From assembly GCF_004798935.1 (NCBI RefSeq), contig NZ_RAHT01000001.1, positions 186,001 through 250,000 on the forward strand: a stretch of DNA of 64,000 nt. The letters are read 5' to 3'. The first letter of the stretch is position 1. Every line of letters starts with the position of its first letter. Source of the DNA: Ningiella ruwaisensis. GTDB lineage: Bacteria > Pseudomonadota > Gammaproteobacteria > Enterobacterales > Alteromonadaceae. Below the pieces are notes generated by a model. That model was given only the letters and a program-made list of their open reading frames with translations, searched no databases and was not told the origin of the DNA. The translations under genes were made by a program, and so were the position numbers. Below are positions 10,113 to 18,973 of the stretch, piece after piece.

Positions 10113-10379
10113 ATGAAATTCTTAAGTCTGGCAATTTTTGCCTTAAGTGTAACTGGCACGGCTAACGCGTCTATTAGTGAGACTGCGATTGCACCTGCTA
10201 ATACCCTCAGTAAAGCTGAGATTACCGCAATTTTAGACGTCAAAATCAAGCAAAACATTGAAATTGAGCCAATCGTTATTGATTCAAGTCTTGATAATGA
10301 CGACATTATTATGATTGCACGTAACGAACGCCCTATCCGAACGCGCTTTAATATATTAAAGAACGTAGGTGATGAATAG
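10113..10379 (+). CDS. Small secreted protein of unknown function
   Basis: 88 residues. I do not recognise the family. The N-terminus (MKFLSLAIFALSVTGTANA) is a typical Sec signal peptide with cleavage after ANA, leaving about 69 mostly polar, acidic residues without cysteines. A strong Shine-Dalgarno (AGGAG at 10102-10106, 6 bases before ATG) supports real translation. It stands alone between divergent gcvA and convergent DUF4826, probably as its own transcription unit. Probably periplasmic. Confidence 0.7.
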   Translation: MKFLSLAIFALSVTGTANASISETAIAPANTLSKAEITAILDVKIKQNIEIEPIVIDSSLDNDDIIMIARNERPIRTRFNILKNVGDE

Positions 10380-10436
10380 TAAAACGATGGCAGGGCTAAT
10401 CTCCGTTTAATTCACTGTATACAAACGTATCTGAAA

Positions 10437-10847
10437 TTACGGCTGGTCCTGCCAAAGCGTTTCATCATCAGAAACTTGATAAAGCATATTTGCTTTCTCT
10501 TCTAGCAACTTAGCAAATTCTAACTGAGTATTATCTGTCGTTCCTGATTGACGTATATTTTCCGACTGCATCTGCCAAAGATAGGAAAATCGTTTAATCG
10601 CCTCTCGTGCATTTGCCGCAGATTCTGCAAGTGTCGCATCGGCGGGTACATCTCCACTTATCACCCAATAAGATTTTTTATCATTCGCTTTAATTTTCCA
10701 AACAGCCACGTGCGGAGCTAAGTATCGGCTGTCCTCTGCCTTGACTGATTCAAACAGAATACCTTTTTCGGCTAAATGTTTGTTTGCTCGTTGAAATTGC
10801 TCTCTGACCCATTTTGAAAGCGCCTCTTGTGAATGAATATCTGTCAT
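10437..10847 (-). CDS. DUF4826 family protein
   Basis: A 136-residue cytoplasmic protein that I match to the DUF4826 family from memory: an N-terminal helical WVREQFQRANKHLAEKG, then RYLAPHVAVWKIKA, a strand WVISGDVPAD and a helical C-terminus beginning NAREAIKRFSYLWQMQ. The function is unknown. It begins 20 bases after the ydiJ stop on the same strand, so it is probably the second gene of a ydiJ operon. Confidence 0.65.
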   Translation of the reverse strand: MTDIHSQEALSKWVREQFQRANKHLAEKGILFESVKAEDSRYLAPHVAVWKIKANDKKSYWVISGDVPADATLAESAANAREAIKRFSYLWQMQSENIRQSGTTDNTQLEFAKLLEEKANMLYQVSDDETLWQDQP

Positions 10848-10867
10848 AATGTCTGCTTTTTATTTGT

Positions 10868-13800
10868 TTAATTATTGTGGTGCAACAATACTTCGATTGG
10901 ATGACGCGGCCTGAAATCTGCCATTCGCTTGACCTGGCTTCTGCAAGAATAACCCGTCGCTAAAATTTGCTCCGGTCGATGCTGGGCAATACGCTCACGC
11001 CAGCTTAAATTGTATATTCCGATTGAGTTATCCAAGTGCTGAGTTTCATGTCCATAAGTACCCGCCATGCCGCAACAACCTACGCTTATAATCTCAAGTT
11101 TAAGCCCAAGGCGCTTAAAGAGTGTTTGCCATTGCGCTTCAGCATTTGGCAAAGCGGTTTTTTCGGTACAATGCGCAAATAGATAAAATGCCTTTTCATT
11201 CTCAGCAGGCGCAATCTTTTCTCTTATGTCATTAAAATACGAGTCGGGAACTTGCTGAAGCCATTCAGTCAAGGTAAGGACTGAATAAGCGCCTCGATTA
11301 CTTCCGAGAATTTTCGCATATTCGTCACGATAGCAAAGCACCAAAGATGCATCCACTCCAATCATCGGTATATTCAACTGACTAACTTTGGTCAAAAAAG
11401 CCGAAGTGTTTTTTGCCGTTTTTTCAAATGCATCTAAAAAGCCTTTTACGTGCTGTGGTTTACCATTCGGGCTAAATGGCAGCAAAACCGGCTTAAGTCC
11501 CATCTGCTGAATAAAGCGTAAGCAATGGTCGACCGATTCTGCATCATAAAAACTGGTAAAAGGATCTTGAACTATTAATACATAGCGCTTGCGTTCTTCG
11601 TCAGACAATGAAGCCAGAGCTTGATAATCGTAACTGGATTGCATCGCACTTAAACGCTTATTTAAAGCCGGATAAGATAAAAGCGGTGCGTCTACATATC
11701 CGACCCAGTTCTTTAATGCGTATCTCACAAAGTTTGCGTCTAACACAATATTGGCGAGCCTGGGAAATTTAGCCAACAGCGGTGCCAGTTTTTCAACATT
11801 GGCAACAAAATAATCCTTAATTGGCCTTGCGTATTTTTTGTAATAAATCGCCAGGAACTTGGCTCTAAAATCGGGTACATCAACATTTATCGGACATTGA
11901 TTCGTGCATGATTTACAGGCTAAACACCCGTTCATTGCTTCAAATACTTCGTGAGAAAAATCGTCGGATTTATCTGAATTAAACCATTTCGATACGCCTG
12001 CACTTTTAAATTGCTTGTGAGGTGTCGCATTCGATAATCCATCAACTTGCACTCCATGGGCTTTTAGTTGATATAGCCATTCTCGAATAAGCCCTGCCCG
12101 GCCTTTTGGACTGTGACGTCGGTCGCGAGTAATTTTGCTTGATGGGCACATCGGAGAGCTTGTATCGTAGTTAAAGCAAAGTCCGTTACCATTACAACTC
12201 ATTGCCGGTAAAAAACTCTCTCTAAATGCAATGGGAATCTGCCTGTCAAACTTCGCGCGTTTTTGTGCATCCACTTTTACGAGTTCGTGAGACGAACCAT
12301 AAGGCGTACATATTTTGCCCGGGTTCATTCTATTTTCAGGATCAAATGCTGCCTTTATCTTGCAAATCTCGTCATAGAGTTCTTCACCGAAAAAGGCGGG
12401 AGCATATTCGCTACGGTAGCCCTTGCCATGTTCACCCCACATCAGCCCGCCGTACTTAGCGACCAGGGCAACAACCTGATCAGAAATACGTTTTAATAAT
12501 TTTTCCTGTTCAAGGTCATATAAATCAAGCGCAGGACGCACATGTAACACACCTGCATCTACGTGCCCAAACATGCCATATTCCAAACCGTGGCTGTCTA
12601 GGAGCGCTCTGAACTCCATTATAAAATCGGCAAGTTTTTCAGGCGGCACTGCGGTATCTTCTGCAAATGCGATGGGCTTTTTATTTCCTTTCGTTTTGCC
12701 CAATAAACCTACCGCCTTTTTACGCATAGCGTAGATTTTTTTGATATCGCGTTTTTCGTAAGTGATTTGATAGCCAATAACTCCTGTATCACCACTGGCT
12801 ATTTCTGAATCCAGGCGCTCGCTGAGCACCTTAATTTTTAATTCGATGTCGTCCTTATCGTCACTGTTATATTCCACCATGTTCAATCCGTCCATGGTTT
12901 TATCAGGCACATCTTTAATTAGTTCGGATACGCTATGCCAGACAATGTCGCTTCTTGCCAGGTTCAATACTCGACTATCAACTGTTTCTACAGAGGTTGC
13001 ATTTGCAGCAATCATCGAAGGTGCGTGGCGAAGCGCCGATTCAAAATCATTATATTTAATATTCACCAGGGCAGTATGCTGAGGAATTTTTGTAATATTG
13101 AGTTTTGCTTCTGCTATAAAGGCAAGCGACCCCTCAGATCCTGCCAACAATCGACTGACATCTATCGCATCGTTTAGCTCGTCATATGCATGCTCTAAAT
13201 CGTAGCCGGTAAGAAATCGATTAAGTCTGGGAAATTTAGACAAAATTTGCTGACGTTTGCCTACACAAGTCATCAATATTTGTTGCAGAATGCGTCCGTA
13301 GTCGCTGCGGTCATTAGAAGCTGCAATTTCTTTCGCTTCATCAACACTGATTGGTGCTGTGCGCAAAATTTCGCCATTTGCGGTGATGGAGGTAAGTCCT
13401 AGCACGTGATCGCTCGTTTTCCCGTAAACCAGAGAGCCCTGACCAGAGGCGTCAGTATTGATCATTCCGCCAAGCGTTGCGCGATTGCTTGTTGACAAAT
13501 CGGGTGAGAAAAAATAACCATGTGGCTTTAAATAATCATTTAGCGCGTCTTTAATCACGCCACACTGAACCCGCACCCAGTTTTCTTCCAGGTTAAGCTC
13601 CAGAATTTTATCCATATGTCTTGAGGTATCGACAACTATACCCGGCGTCAAAGACTGTCCATTGGTGCCTGTTCCGCCCCCTCGTGCGCTAAAGCTTAAT
13701 CCATTGTAGGTTTTCCCAACTTTTGCGATAAGCGCCAAATCTTCAACTGACTTGGGGAACACAACTGCCTGAGGAATTTGCTGATAAATTGAATTATCGG

Positions 13801-13954
13801 TTGCAACAGCCATCCTGCTCGCGTAACTGAGCTCACATTCACCCGTATAATCAGGATGGTTTTTAAGCGCGTTAATGAATCCCTTGGTTTGAGGGCTAAC
13901 AGTGTCTTGGGGATTTAACTTTGGTAGCGCGGTCAATGCTTCCTCCTTTGTCAT
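10868..13954 (-). CDS. ydiJ: FAD-linked / Fe-S oxidoreductase, YdiJ-type (D-2-hydroxyglutarate dehydrogenase family)
   Basis: A large fused oxidoreductase of 1028 residues, close to E. coli YdiJ (1018). The N-terminal FAD-binding (PCMH) domain has GGGTGTNGQSLTPGIVVD and TLGGMINTDASGQGSLVYGK, then an FAD-oxidase C-terminal domain (GMFGHVDAGVLHVRPALD). The middle carries two cysteine clusters for iron-sulfur binding (CNGNGLCFN with MCPSSK, and CLACKSCTNQCP) and the C-terminus the CCG-like motifs VGCCGMAGTYGHE and ATGYSCRSQ. YdiJ has been described as a D-2-hydroxyglutarate dehydrogenase; the substrate here is inferred. I prefer ATG 13954, since the upstream 27 residues of the longer frame (to 14035) do not match the family; neither start has a clear Shine-Dalgarno. 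Confidence 0.9.
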   Translation of the reverse strand: MTKEEALTALPKLNPQDTVSPQTKGFINALKNHPDYTGECELSYASRMAVATDNSIYQQIPQAVVFPKSVEDLALIAKVGKTYNGLSFSARGGGTGTNGQSLTPGIVVDTSRHMDKILELNLEENWVRVQCGVIKDALNDYLKPHGYFFSPDLSTSNRATLGGMINTDASGQGSLVYGKTSDHVLGLTSITANGEILRTAPISVDEAKEIAASNDRSDYGRILQQILMTCVGKRQQILSKFPRLNRFLTGYDLEHAYDELNDAIDVSRLLAGSEGSLAFIAEAKLNITKIPQHTALVNIKYNDFESALRHAPSMIAANATSVETVDSRVLNLARSDIVWHSVSELIKDVPDKTMDGLNMVEYNSDDKDDIELKIKVLSERLDSEIASGDTGVIGYQITYEKRDIKKIYAMRKKAVGLLGKTKGNKKPIAFAEDTAVPPEKLADFIMEFRALLDSHGLEYGMFGHVDAGVLHVRPALDLYDLEQEKLLKRISDQVVALVAKYGGLMWGEHGKGYRSEYAPAFFGEELYDEICKIKAAFDPENRMNPGKICTPYGSSHELVKVDAQKRAKFDRQIPIAFRESFLPAMSCNGNGLCFNYDTSSPMCPSSKITRDRRHSPKGRAGLIREWLYQLKAHGVQVDGLSNATPHKQFKSAGVSKWFNSDKSDDFSHEVFEAMNGCLACKSCTNQCPINVDVPDFRAKFLAIYYKKYARPIKDYFVANVEKLAPLLAKFPRLANIVLDANFVRYALKNWVGYVDAPLLSYPALNKRLSAMQSSYDYQALASLSDEERKRYVLIVQDPFTSFYDAESVDHCLRFIQQMGLKPVLLPFSPNGKPQHVKGFLDAFEKTAKNTSAFLTKVSQLNIPMIGVDASLVLCYRDEYAKILGSNRGAYSVLTLTEWLQQVPDSYFNDIREKIAPAENEKAFYLFAHCTEKTALPNAEAQWQTLFKRLGLKLEIISVGCCGMAGTYGHETQHLDNSIGIYNLSWRERIAQHRPEQILATGYSCRSQVKRMADFRPRHPIEVLLHHNN

Positions 13955-14099
13955 CTGAAGCAGAGTATAACGTTTAAGCGCATCGCACTCTATAGTTAAG
14001 CGTAAAGTTAAGCGCTTCTGCCAGATCATTTTCAAACAAATTTAATCAGGAGGTGGACAGACTTTTTGACGATAGTGATTTGAGTGGGAGGAAAATGAC

Positions 14100-14123
14100 A
14101 AAGCAGCACCAAATAGGTGCTGC
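14100..14123 (-). terminator. Probable terminator of ppsA
   Basis: A perfect 8-base-pair stem, GCAGCACC (14103-14110) with GGTGCTGC (14116-14123), 5-base loop, 33 bases beyond the ppsA stop. The U-tract on the minus strand is weak and interrupted (TTTGTCATTTT). Confidence 0.6.
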
Positions 14124-14155
14124 CAATCATGAACACTTCAATTTACTTCAATAAA

Positions 14156-16531
14156 CTAGCTATGTTGTTGCGCCAAGTAAAGCCACGTTTCAACTACCGT
14201 GTCGGGATTAAGTGAGACGCTATCAATTCCCTGTTCTACAAGCCAGGCTGCAAAATCTTCATGATCTGAAGGACCTTGACCACAAATGCCTACATACTTC
14301 CCTCGCGCTTTTGCTGCTTTTATTGCCATCGAAAGGAGCGCTTTGACCGCATCATTACGCTCATCAAATAAGTGTGCAATCAATCCAGAATCTCTATCAA
14401 GTCCCAAAGTGAGCTGAGTTAAGTCATTTGATCCAATGGAAAAGCCATCAAAAATATCCAGGAACTGATCCGCCAGCAGCGCATTTGAAGGCAGTTCGCA
14501 CATCATAATAACGCGCAGACCATTTTCACCTTGCACTAAACCTTGCTCTTTTAACAGTTCAATGACCTGCTGACCTTCTTCAAGCGTGCGAACAAAGGGG
14601 ATCATAATTTCAACGTTGGTTAATCCCATTTTGTTTCGAACGCGCTTAATAGCCTCGCATTCCAAAGCAAAACAATCTCTAAAATCTTCAGAAATATAAC
14701 GACTTGCCCCTCTGAAACCCAGCATCGGATTTTCTTCATCTGGCTCATACTGATAACCGCCAACCAAATTAAAGTATTCATTGGATTTAAAGTCTGACAT
14801 GCGCACAATGACTTTTTTAGGCGAGAATGCTGCACCAATAGAAGCAATACCTTCAACTAACTTTTCGATATAAAACTCTACAGGCGATTCATAACCGGCA
14901 ATCATGTCGTTAATTTCGTCCTTAAGTTCATCAGGTTGCTCATCAAAATTTAATAAAGCTTTTGGATGAACGCCAATCATCCTGTTGATAATAAACTCAA
15001 GTCTGGCTAAGCCAACTCCCTCGTGGGGTAAGCGAGCAAAATCAAACGCGCGATCAGGATTACCGACATTCATCATGACCTTGAATGGCAGATCTGGCAT
15101 GGCATCGATACGAGAAGTAGTAACGTCAAACTCAAGCACGTCTCCATAGATATAGCCCGTGTCGCCCTCAGCGCATGACACAGTTACCTTGTCTCCGGTT
15201 TGGATCGTATCTGTTGCATTACCGCATCCTACTACCGCAGGAATGCCCATTTCCCTTGCAATAATCGCGGCATGACAGGTACGCCCCCCTCGATTTGTCA
15301 CAATAGCGGATGCCTTTTTCATGATAGGCTCCCAATCGGGATCCGTCATATCAGTGACAAGCACATCACCTTGTTCGATTTTGTCCATCTCTGCAATGGA
15401 CGACAAGACTTTTGCAGTCCCCGCCCCTATTTTATGACCGATTGCCCGCCCCTCACATACCAAAGTATGTGCTGCATCTTTAAGTTGGAAGCGCTCAATC
15501 ACTTGCATATCTTCGCGGCTTCTTACCGTTTCTGGCCGAGCCTGAACAATGTATAACTTACCGTCGATACCGTCTTTTGCCCACTCAATATCCATTGGAC
15601 GTTGATAATGCTTTTCAATGATCATGGCTTGTTTTGCAAGTTCCATGACCTCTTCATCACTAATAGAAAATTGCTTTGATTCACTTGGCGCAATGTCAAC
15701 AATGTCCACTTGCTTACCGTGCGACAAGTCATCTGAATAAATCATTTTTGTTAATTTACTACCGAGATTACGGCGCAAAACAGCAGGTTTGTTATCAGAT
15801 AGCGTAGGCTTATGCACATAAAACTCATCAGGGTTCACCGCGCCTTGAACGACCATTTCGCCCAAACCGAATGATGAGGTGATAAATACTACATCTTCAA
15901 ACCCGGATTCGGTATCAATTGTGAACATAACACCAGATGCTGCTTTGTCGCTTCTGACCATTCGCTGGATGCCTGCAGAGAGTGCGACGCCTTTGTGGTC
16001 ATATCCTTGGTGTACACGGTATGAAATAGCGCGGTCGTTGAAAAGAGATGCAAAGACGTGTTTTATCGCCACTAGAACAGACTCGTAGCCTTTAACATTA
16101 AGAAACGTTTCTTGCTGCCCGGCGAAAGACGCATCTGGCATATCTTCAGCAGTTGCCGAGGAGCGAACGGCAAATGAAGCCTCATCGCCTGCATCCGCAC
16201 ATAGTGTCTCAAAAGCAGACTTTATCTGTGACTCAAGCTCTGCTTGAAATGGCGTTTCAAGGATCCAGTTTCGAATTTGTTCGCCAGCTTTAGCGAGTGC
16301 ATTAACGTCATCTACATCCAGCGCATCCAGTACTTCATGGATTTTAGCTTCCACGCCGCTTTGAACTAAAAACTCGTTAAACGCATGCGCAGTGGTAGCA
16401 AAGCCTCCCGGAACTTGCACTCCCGCATTCGACAAGTTTGATATCATCTCCCCTAATGAAGCGTTTTTACCGCCTACGCGGCTAACGTCGTCCATCCCCA
16501 ATTCTTGATACCAAAGAACGTAATCCTGCAC
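14156..16531 (-). CDS. ppsA: Phosphoenolpyruvate synthase
   Basis: Converts pyruvate + ATP to PEP + AMP + phosphate, feeding gluconeogenesis. Domain order: N-terminal ATP-grasp/pyruvate-binding ([15 protein letters not shown], then [20 protein letters not shown]), the phosphohistidine swivel domain ([15 protein letters not shown]; His at residue 420, Thr at 418) and the C-terminal PEP-binding barrel ([26 protein letters not shown]). The best start is GTG at 16531: GGAGG lies 8 bases upstream and the resulting 791 residues match E. coli PpsA (792). An upstream ATG at 16603 in frame lacks such a site. It is divergent from its regulator gene ppsR. Confidence 0.95.
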   Translation of the reverse strand: MQDYVLWYQELGMDDVSRVGGKNASLGEMISNLSNAGVQVPGGFATTAHAFNEFLVQSGVEAKIHEVLDALDVDDVNALAKAGEQIRNWILETPFQAELESQIKSAFETLCADAGDEASFAVRSSATAEDMPDASFAGQQETFLNVKGYESVLVAIKHVFASLFNDRAISYRVHQGYDHKGVALSAGIQRMVRSDKAASGVMFTIDTESGFEDVVFITSSFGLGEMVVQGAVNPDEFYVHKPTLSDNKPAVLRRNLGSKLTKMIYSDDLSHGKQVDIVDIAPSESKQFSISDEEVMELAKQAMIIEKHYQRPMDIEWAKDGIDGKLYIVQARPETVRSREDMQVIERFQLKDAAHTLVCEGRAIGHKIGAGTAKVLSSIAEMDKIEQGDVLVTDMTDPDWEPIMKKASAIVTNRGGRTCHAAIIAREMGIPAVVGCGNATDTIQTGDKVTVSCAEGDTGYIYGDVLEFDVTTSRIDAMPDLPFKVMMNVGNPDRAFDFARLPHEGVGLARLEFIINRMIGVHPKALLNFDEQPDELKDEINDMIAGYESPVEFYIEKLVEGIASIGAAFSPKKVIVRMSDFKSNEYFNLVGGYQYEPDEENPMLGFRGASRYISEDFRDCFALECEAIKRVRNKMGLTNVEIMIPFVRTLEEGQQVIELLKEQGLVQGENGLRVIMMCELPSNALLADQFLDIFDGFSIGSNDLTQLTLGLDRDSGLIAHLFDERNDAVKALLSMAIKAAKARGKYVGICGQGPSDHEDFAAWLVEQGIDSVSLNPDTVVETWLYLAQQHS

Positions 16532-16723
16532 TATTGTGGCCTCCAGCAAACTGCTATCATTAACATTGTATTTAAGCGACACACGACTGAAACTTTTCAG
16601 CATGTATTACAAATTATTGAAACGTGCTAGTTTATTGCACTGCGTGATTTTAAGTTGGGTAGGCGCGCAAAGTAAAATTTAATTTTTTTCGTTATAAAAT
16701 TACAACAATGTTAAGGAGATGTT

Positions 16724-17536
16724 GTGCGCGCGGCGTTTTATATATCTGACGGTACAGCTATTACAGCAGAAGTATTCGGGCATGCTTTGCTATCTTTGTT
16801 CCCTGTAGAATTTGAACATTTTACTATTCCATTTGTTGAAACCGAACAACATGCGAAAGACGTTTTAGATCAGATAGAGCAATCATTTCAAAAAACCGGT
16901 GAGCGTCCGCTTGTATTTTTTACCATGGTAAATGCTGAGGTTGGCAAAATCATTTCAAGTTCCGTTGGCATCAATTACAACTTTCTCGACCAGTTTGTTG
17001 CGCCTTTGGAAAAAGTTATTGGAGTACCCTCAAAACCAGTGAAACACCGCACACACAGTATGCATGAGCAAACCTACGATATTCGTATTGAAGCGGTAAA
17101 CTATGCGCTTGCTAACGATGATGGCTCAAATCTTAAGGACTACCATGAGGCTGATATTATACTGGTTGGTGTATCTCGTTCAGGTAAAACACCCACGAGT
17201 TTGTATTTGGCGTTGCAATACGGAATTAAAGCCGCAAACTATCCTTTTACCGAAGAAGATATGGGGGATATGCTCAAACTTCCGCCTATGTTGCGCCGTT
17301 TTAAACAAAAATTATTTGGTCTAACGATTTCTCCCGACAGGCTTCATGCCATACGTTCGGAGCGCAGAGCAAATAGCCGTTACGCATCAATGCAGCAATG
17401 TAGAATGGAATTACGGGAAGTCGAAAACTTATATCGAAAAGAAAAAATCCCATTTTTAAACAGCACCAAATATTCTGTAGAAGAGATTTCTGCCAAAATA
17501 TTAGCGCAGACGGGCCTTAAAAGAAGAAAATATTAA
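16724..17536 (+). CDS. ppsR: PEP synthetase regulatory protein (bifunctional kinase/pyrophosphorylase)
   Basis: A 270-residue DUF299 protein that inactivates PpsA by ADP-dependent phosphorylation of its active-site threonine and reactivates it by phosphorolysis. The P-loop GVSRSGKT is at residues 149-156; the start [16 protein letters not shown] and the NYPFTEEDM segment are typical. Translation starts at GTG 16724 with AAGGAGAT 3-10 bases upstream. The neighbouring divergent ppsA supports PpsA rather than PPDK as the target. Confidence 0.93.
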   Translation: MRAAFYISDGTAITAEVFGHALLSLFPVEFEHFTIPFVETEQHAKDVLDQIEQSFQKTGERPLVFFTMVNAEVGKIISSSVGINYNFLDQFVAPLEKVIGVPSKPVKHRTHSMHEQTYDIRIEAVNYALANDDGSNLKDYHEADIILVGVSRSGKTPTSLYLALQYGIKAANYPFTEEDMGDMLKLPPMLRRFKQKLFGLTISPDRLHAIRSERRANSRYASMQQCRMELREVENLYRKEKIPFLNSTKYSVEEISAKILAQTGLKRRKY

Positions 17537-17548
17537 GGCAAAGCTGAT

Positions 17549-17875
17549 TTACGAGGGCTTGCCACCTGTCACTTTATTTGCGCGCCCTTCTTCTTTCGCT
17601 TTTTGAGCGCGCAATTTACGCACTTCTTTAGGGTCAGCAACTAGCGGGCGATAAATTTCGATTCTATCCCCATTTTTGATTGGGTCGCTTAATTTACAGG
17701 TCTTATTCCAGATCCCGACCTTATTTTCATTTAAATCAATATCCGTGTAAATGTTTAAAATACCTGACTGTTTAATGGCTTCTTCAACCGTAGTATTGTC
17801 AGCCACATTCAAGGTAATCAGCGACTGCCTATCTGGCAAAGCGTAGGCGACTTCTATTGAAAGGTGTTCAGCCAT
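17549..17875 (-). CDS. ratB: RnfH/RatB family ubiquitin-fold protein
   Basis: 108 residues, RnfH family (RatB). It has the YALPDRQSLITLNVADNTTVEEAIKQSG-type beta-grasp start and NGDRIEIYRPLVADPKEVRK near the end; the C-terminal tail is Lys/Arg-rich. The function is unsettled. It is translationally coupled to ratA (one-base TAATG overlap), the usual ratA-ratB arrangement next to smpB. Confidence 0.88.
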   Translation of the reverse strand: MAEHLSIEVAYALPDRQSLITLNVADNTTVEEAIKQSGILNIYTDIDLNENKVGIWNKTCKLSDPIKNGDRIEIYRPLVADPKEVRKLRAQKAKEEGRANKVTGGKPS

Positions 17876-18306
17876 TAACCATATACCTTTTTTGCGCGTT
17901 CAGTGAACGCTTTAACCATATTATTGGTTAGGGATTTAAACACTTTACCAAACGCAAACTCCACCAAACGGCTGGAAAACGTAAAATCCAATTCAAGCTC
18001 AATTTTGCATGCTTCATCCGATAAGGGCGTAAACCGCCATCCTCCCTCCAGAGACTTAAATGGCCCTTGAGCAAGTCTCATGTCTATGCGCCGGCCGGGT
18101 TCAAGAGTGTTAAGTGTGACTAACTCTTGCTCAACGCCTGCTTTATTTAACAGCATTCGGGCTTTCATGTGTGTTTCAGACTGTTCAAGAATTTCACTTT
18201 GCCGACACCCGGGCAAAAAGTGATCATAGGCATCCACATCATTAACCAAGTCATACATTTGTTTTGCGCTGTATGATACCAGCGCATTTTTACTTATTTT
18301 GGGCAT
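17875..18306 (-). CDS. ratA: RatA / COQ10 START-domain protein
   Basis: 143 residues of the polyketide cyclase/START superfamily, matching RatA (also related to COQ10). It begins MPKISKNALVSYSAKQMYDLVNDV and has FLPGCRQSEIL and the helical end FGKVFKSLTNNMVKAFTERAKKVYG. In E. coli RatA has been reported to block 70S ribosome association; COQ10 relatives bind ubiquinone, and which role applies here is open. The gene is divergent from smpB, as in E. coli, so the two share a short intergenic region. Confidence 0.9.
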   Translation of the reverse strand: MPKISKNALVSYSAKQMYDLVNDVDAYDHFLPGCRQSEILEQSETHMKARMLLNKAGVEQELVTLNTLEPGRRIDMRLAQGPFKSLEGGWRFTPLSDEACKIELELDFTFSSRLVEFAFGKVFKSLTNNMVKAFTERAKKVYG

Positions 18307-18411
18307 ACCGATTAATCACTACCTCTACAGCGTTTTAAAAGCAGGCTATTTTCGTTCGCCTGTATCGCGCAATTAAATGGGTTGAAAATACTAAAAATCA
18401 ACCTAATTTCA

Positions 18412-18439
18412 AAGACAAATATTACAACTGCGGTATAAT
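18412..18439 (+). promoter_or_regulatory. smpB promoter placed directly at the start codon
   Basis: A perfect TATAAT at 18434-18439 with AAGACA (18412-18417, 4 of 6 matches) 16 bases upstream. The -10 ends only 7 bases before the smpB ATG, so the transcript would begin at or within 1-3 bases of the start codon. Confidence 0.6.
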
Positions 18440-18446
18440 ACGCACT

Positions 18447-18914
18447 ATGAAAAAGAATAAATCCAATAATAACACCATCGCACTGAATAAAAAGGCGCGA
18501 CATGAATATCATCTGCTTGACAAGTTTGAAGCTGGCCTTCAACTACAGGGGTGGGAAGTAAAATCTATTCGAGCAGGTAAATGCAATATAACGGATGCTT
18601 ATGTATTTATTAAAGACGGTGAAGCTTACGTTACCAATATTAATATTCAGCCGCTAAATCAAGCGTCCAGTCATGTGGTTTGCGACCCTACCCGAACGCG
18701 CAAACTCTTGTTGCATCAGCGTGAGATTGATCACCTTATTGGCGGCCTTGAAAGACAAGGGCTCACAATGGTTGCCACCGCTATGTATTGGAAAGCCTCC
18801 TGGGTGAAAGTAGAATTGTGGCTTGCAAAAGGTAAACAGGCACACGATAAGCGTGATGCGATTAAAGACAGAGACTGGCAGCGTCAAAAAGAGCGTGTAA
18901 TGAAACACGGTTAA
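18447..18914 (+). CDS. smpB: SsrA-binding protein SmpB
   Basis: A 155-residue partner of tmRNA in trans-translation; it carries ssrA RNA into the A site of stalled ribosomes. Conserved blocks are [49 protein letters not shown] and the C-terminal [20 protein letters not shown] tail. The start is fixed by alignment with E. coli SmpB; no Shine-Dalgarno precedes it and a TATAAT ends 7 bases upstream, suggesting a leaderless mRNA. The ssrA gene lies about 2.9 kb downstream on the same strand. Confidence 0.95.
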   Translation: MKKNKSNNNTIALNKKARHEYHLLDKFEAGLQLQGWEVKSIRAGKCNITDAYVFIKDGEAYVTNINIQPLNQASSHVVCDPTRTRKLLLHQREIDHLIGGLERQGLTMVATAMYWKASWVKVELWLAKGKQAHDKRDAIKDRDWQRQKERVMKHG

Positions 18915-18939
18915 GTTAACATCTAAAATATATGAAGAT

Positions 18940-18973
18940 GGGGGATATTTATCCCCCTTTGTGCGTTTTTTCC
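18940..18973 (+). terminator. smpB terminator
   Basis: GGGGGAT (18940-18946), 4-base loop, ATCCCCC (18951-18957), then TTT and, after GTGCG, a run of T. It is placed 26 bases after the smpB stop. Confidence 0.75.

Noticed and set aside
17549-18306. RatA-RatB as a toxin-antitoxin system
   Set aside because: RatB is not established as the antitoxin of RatA, and both are core conserved genes next to smpB; nothing points to a TA module.
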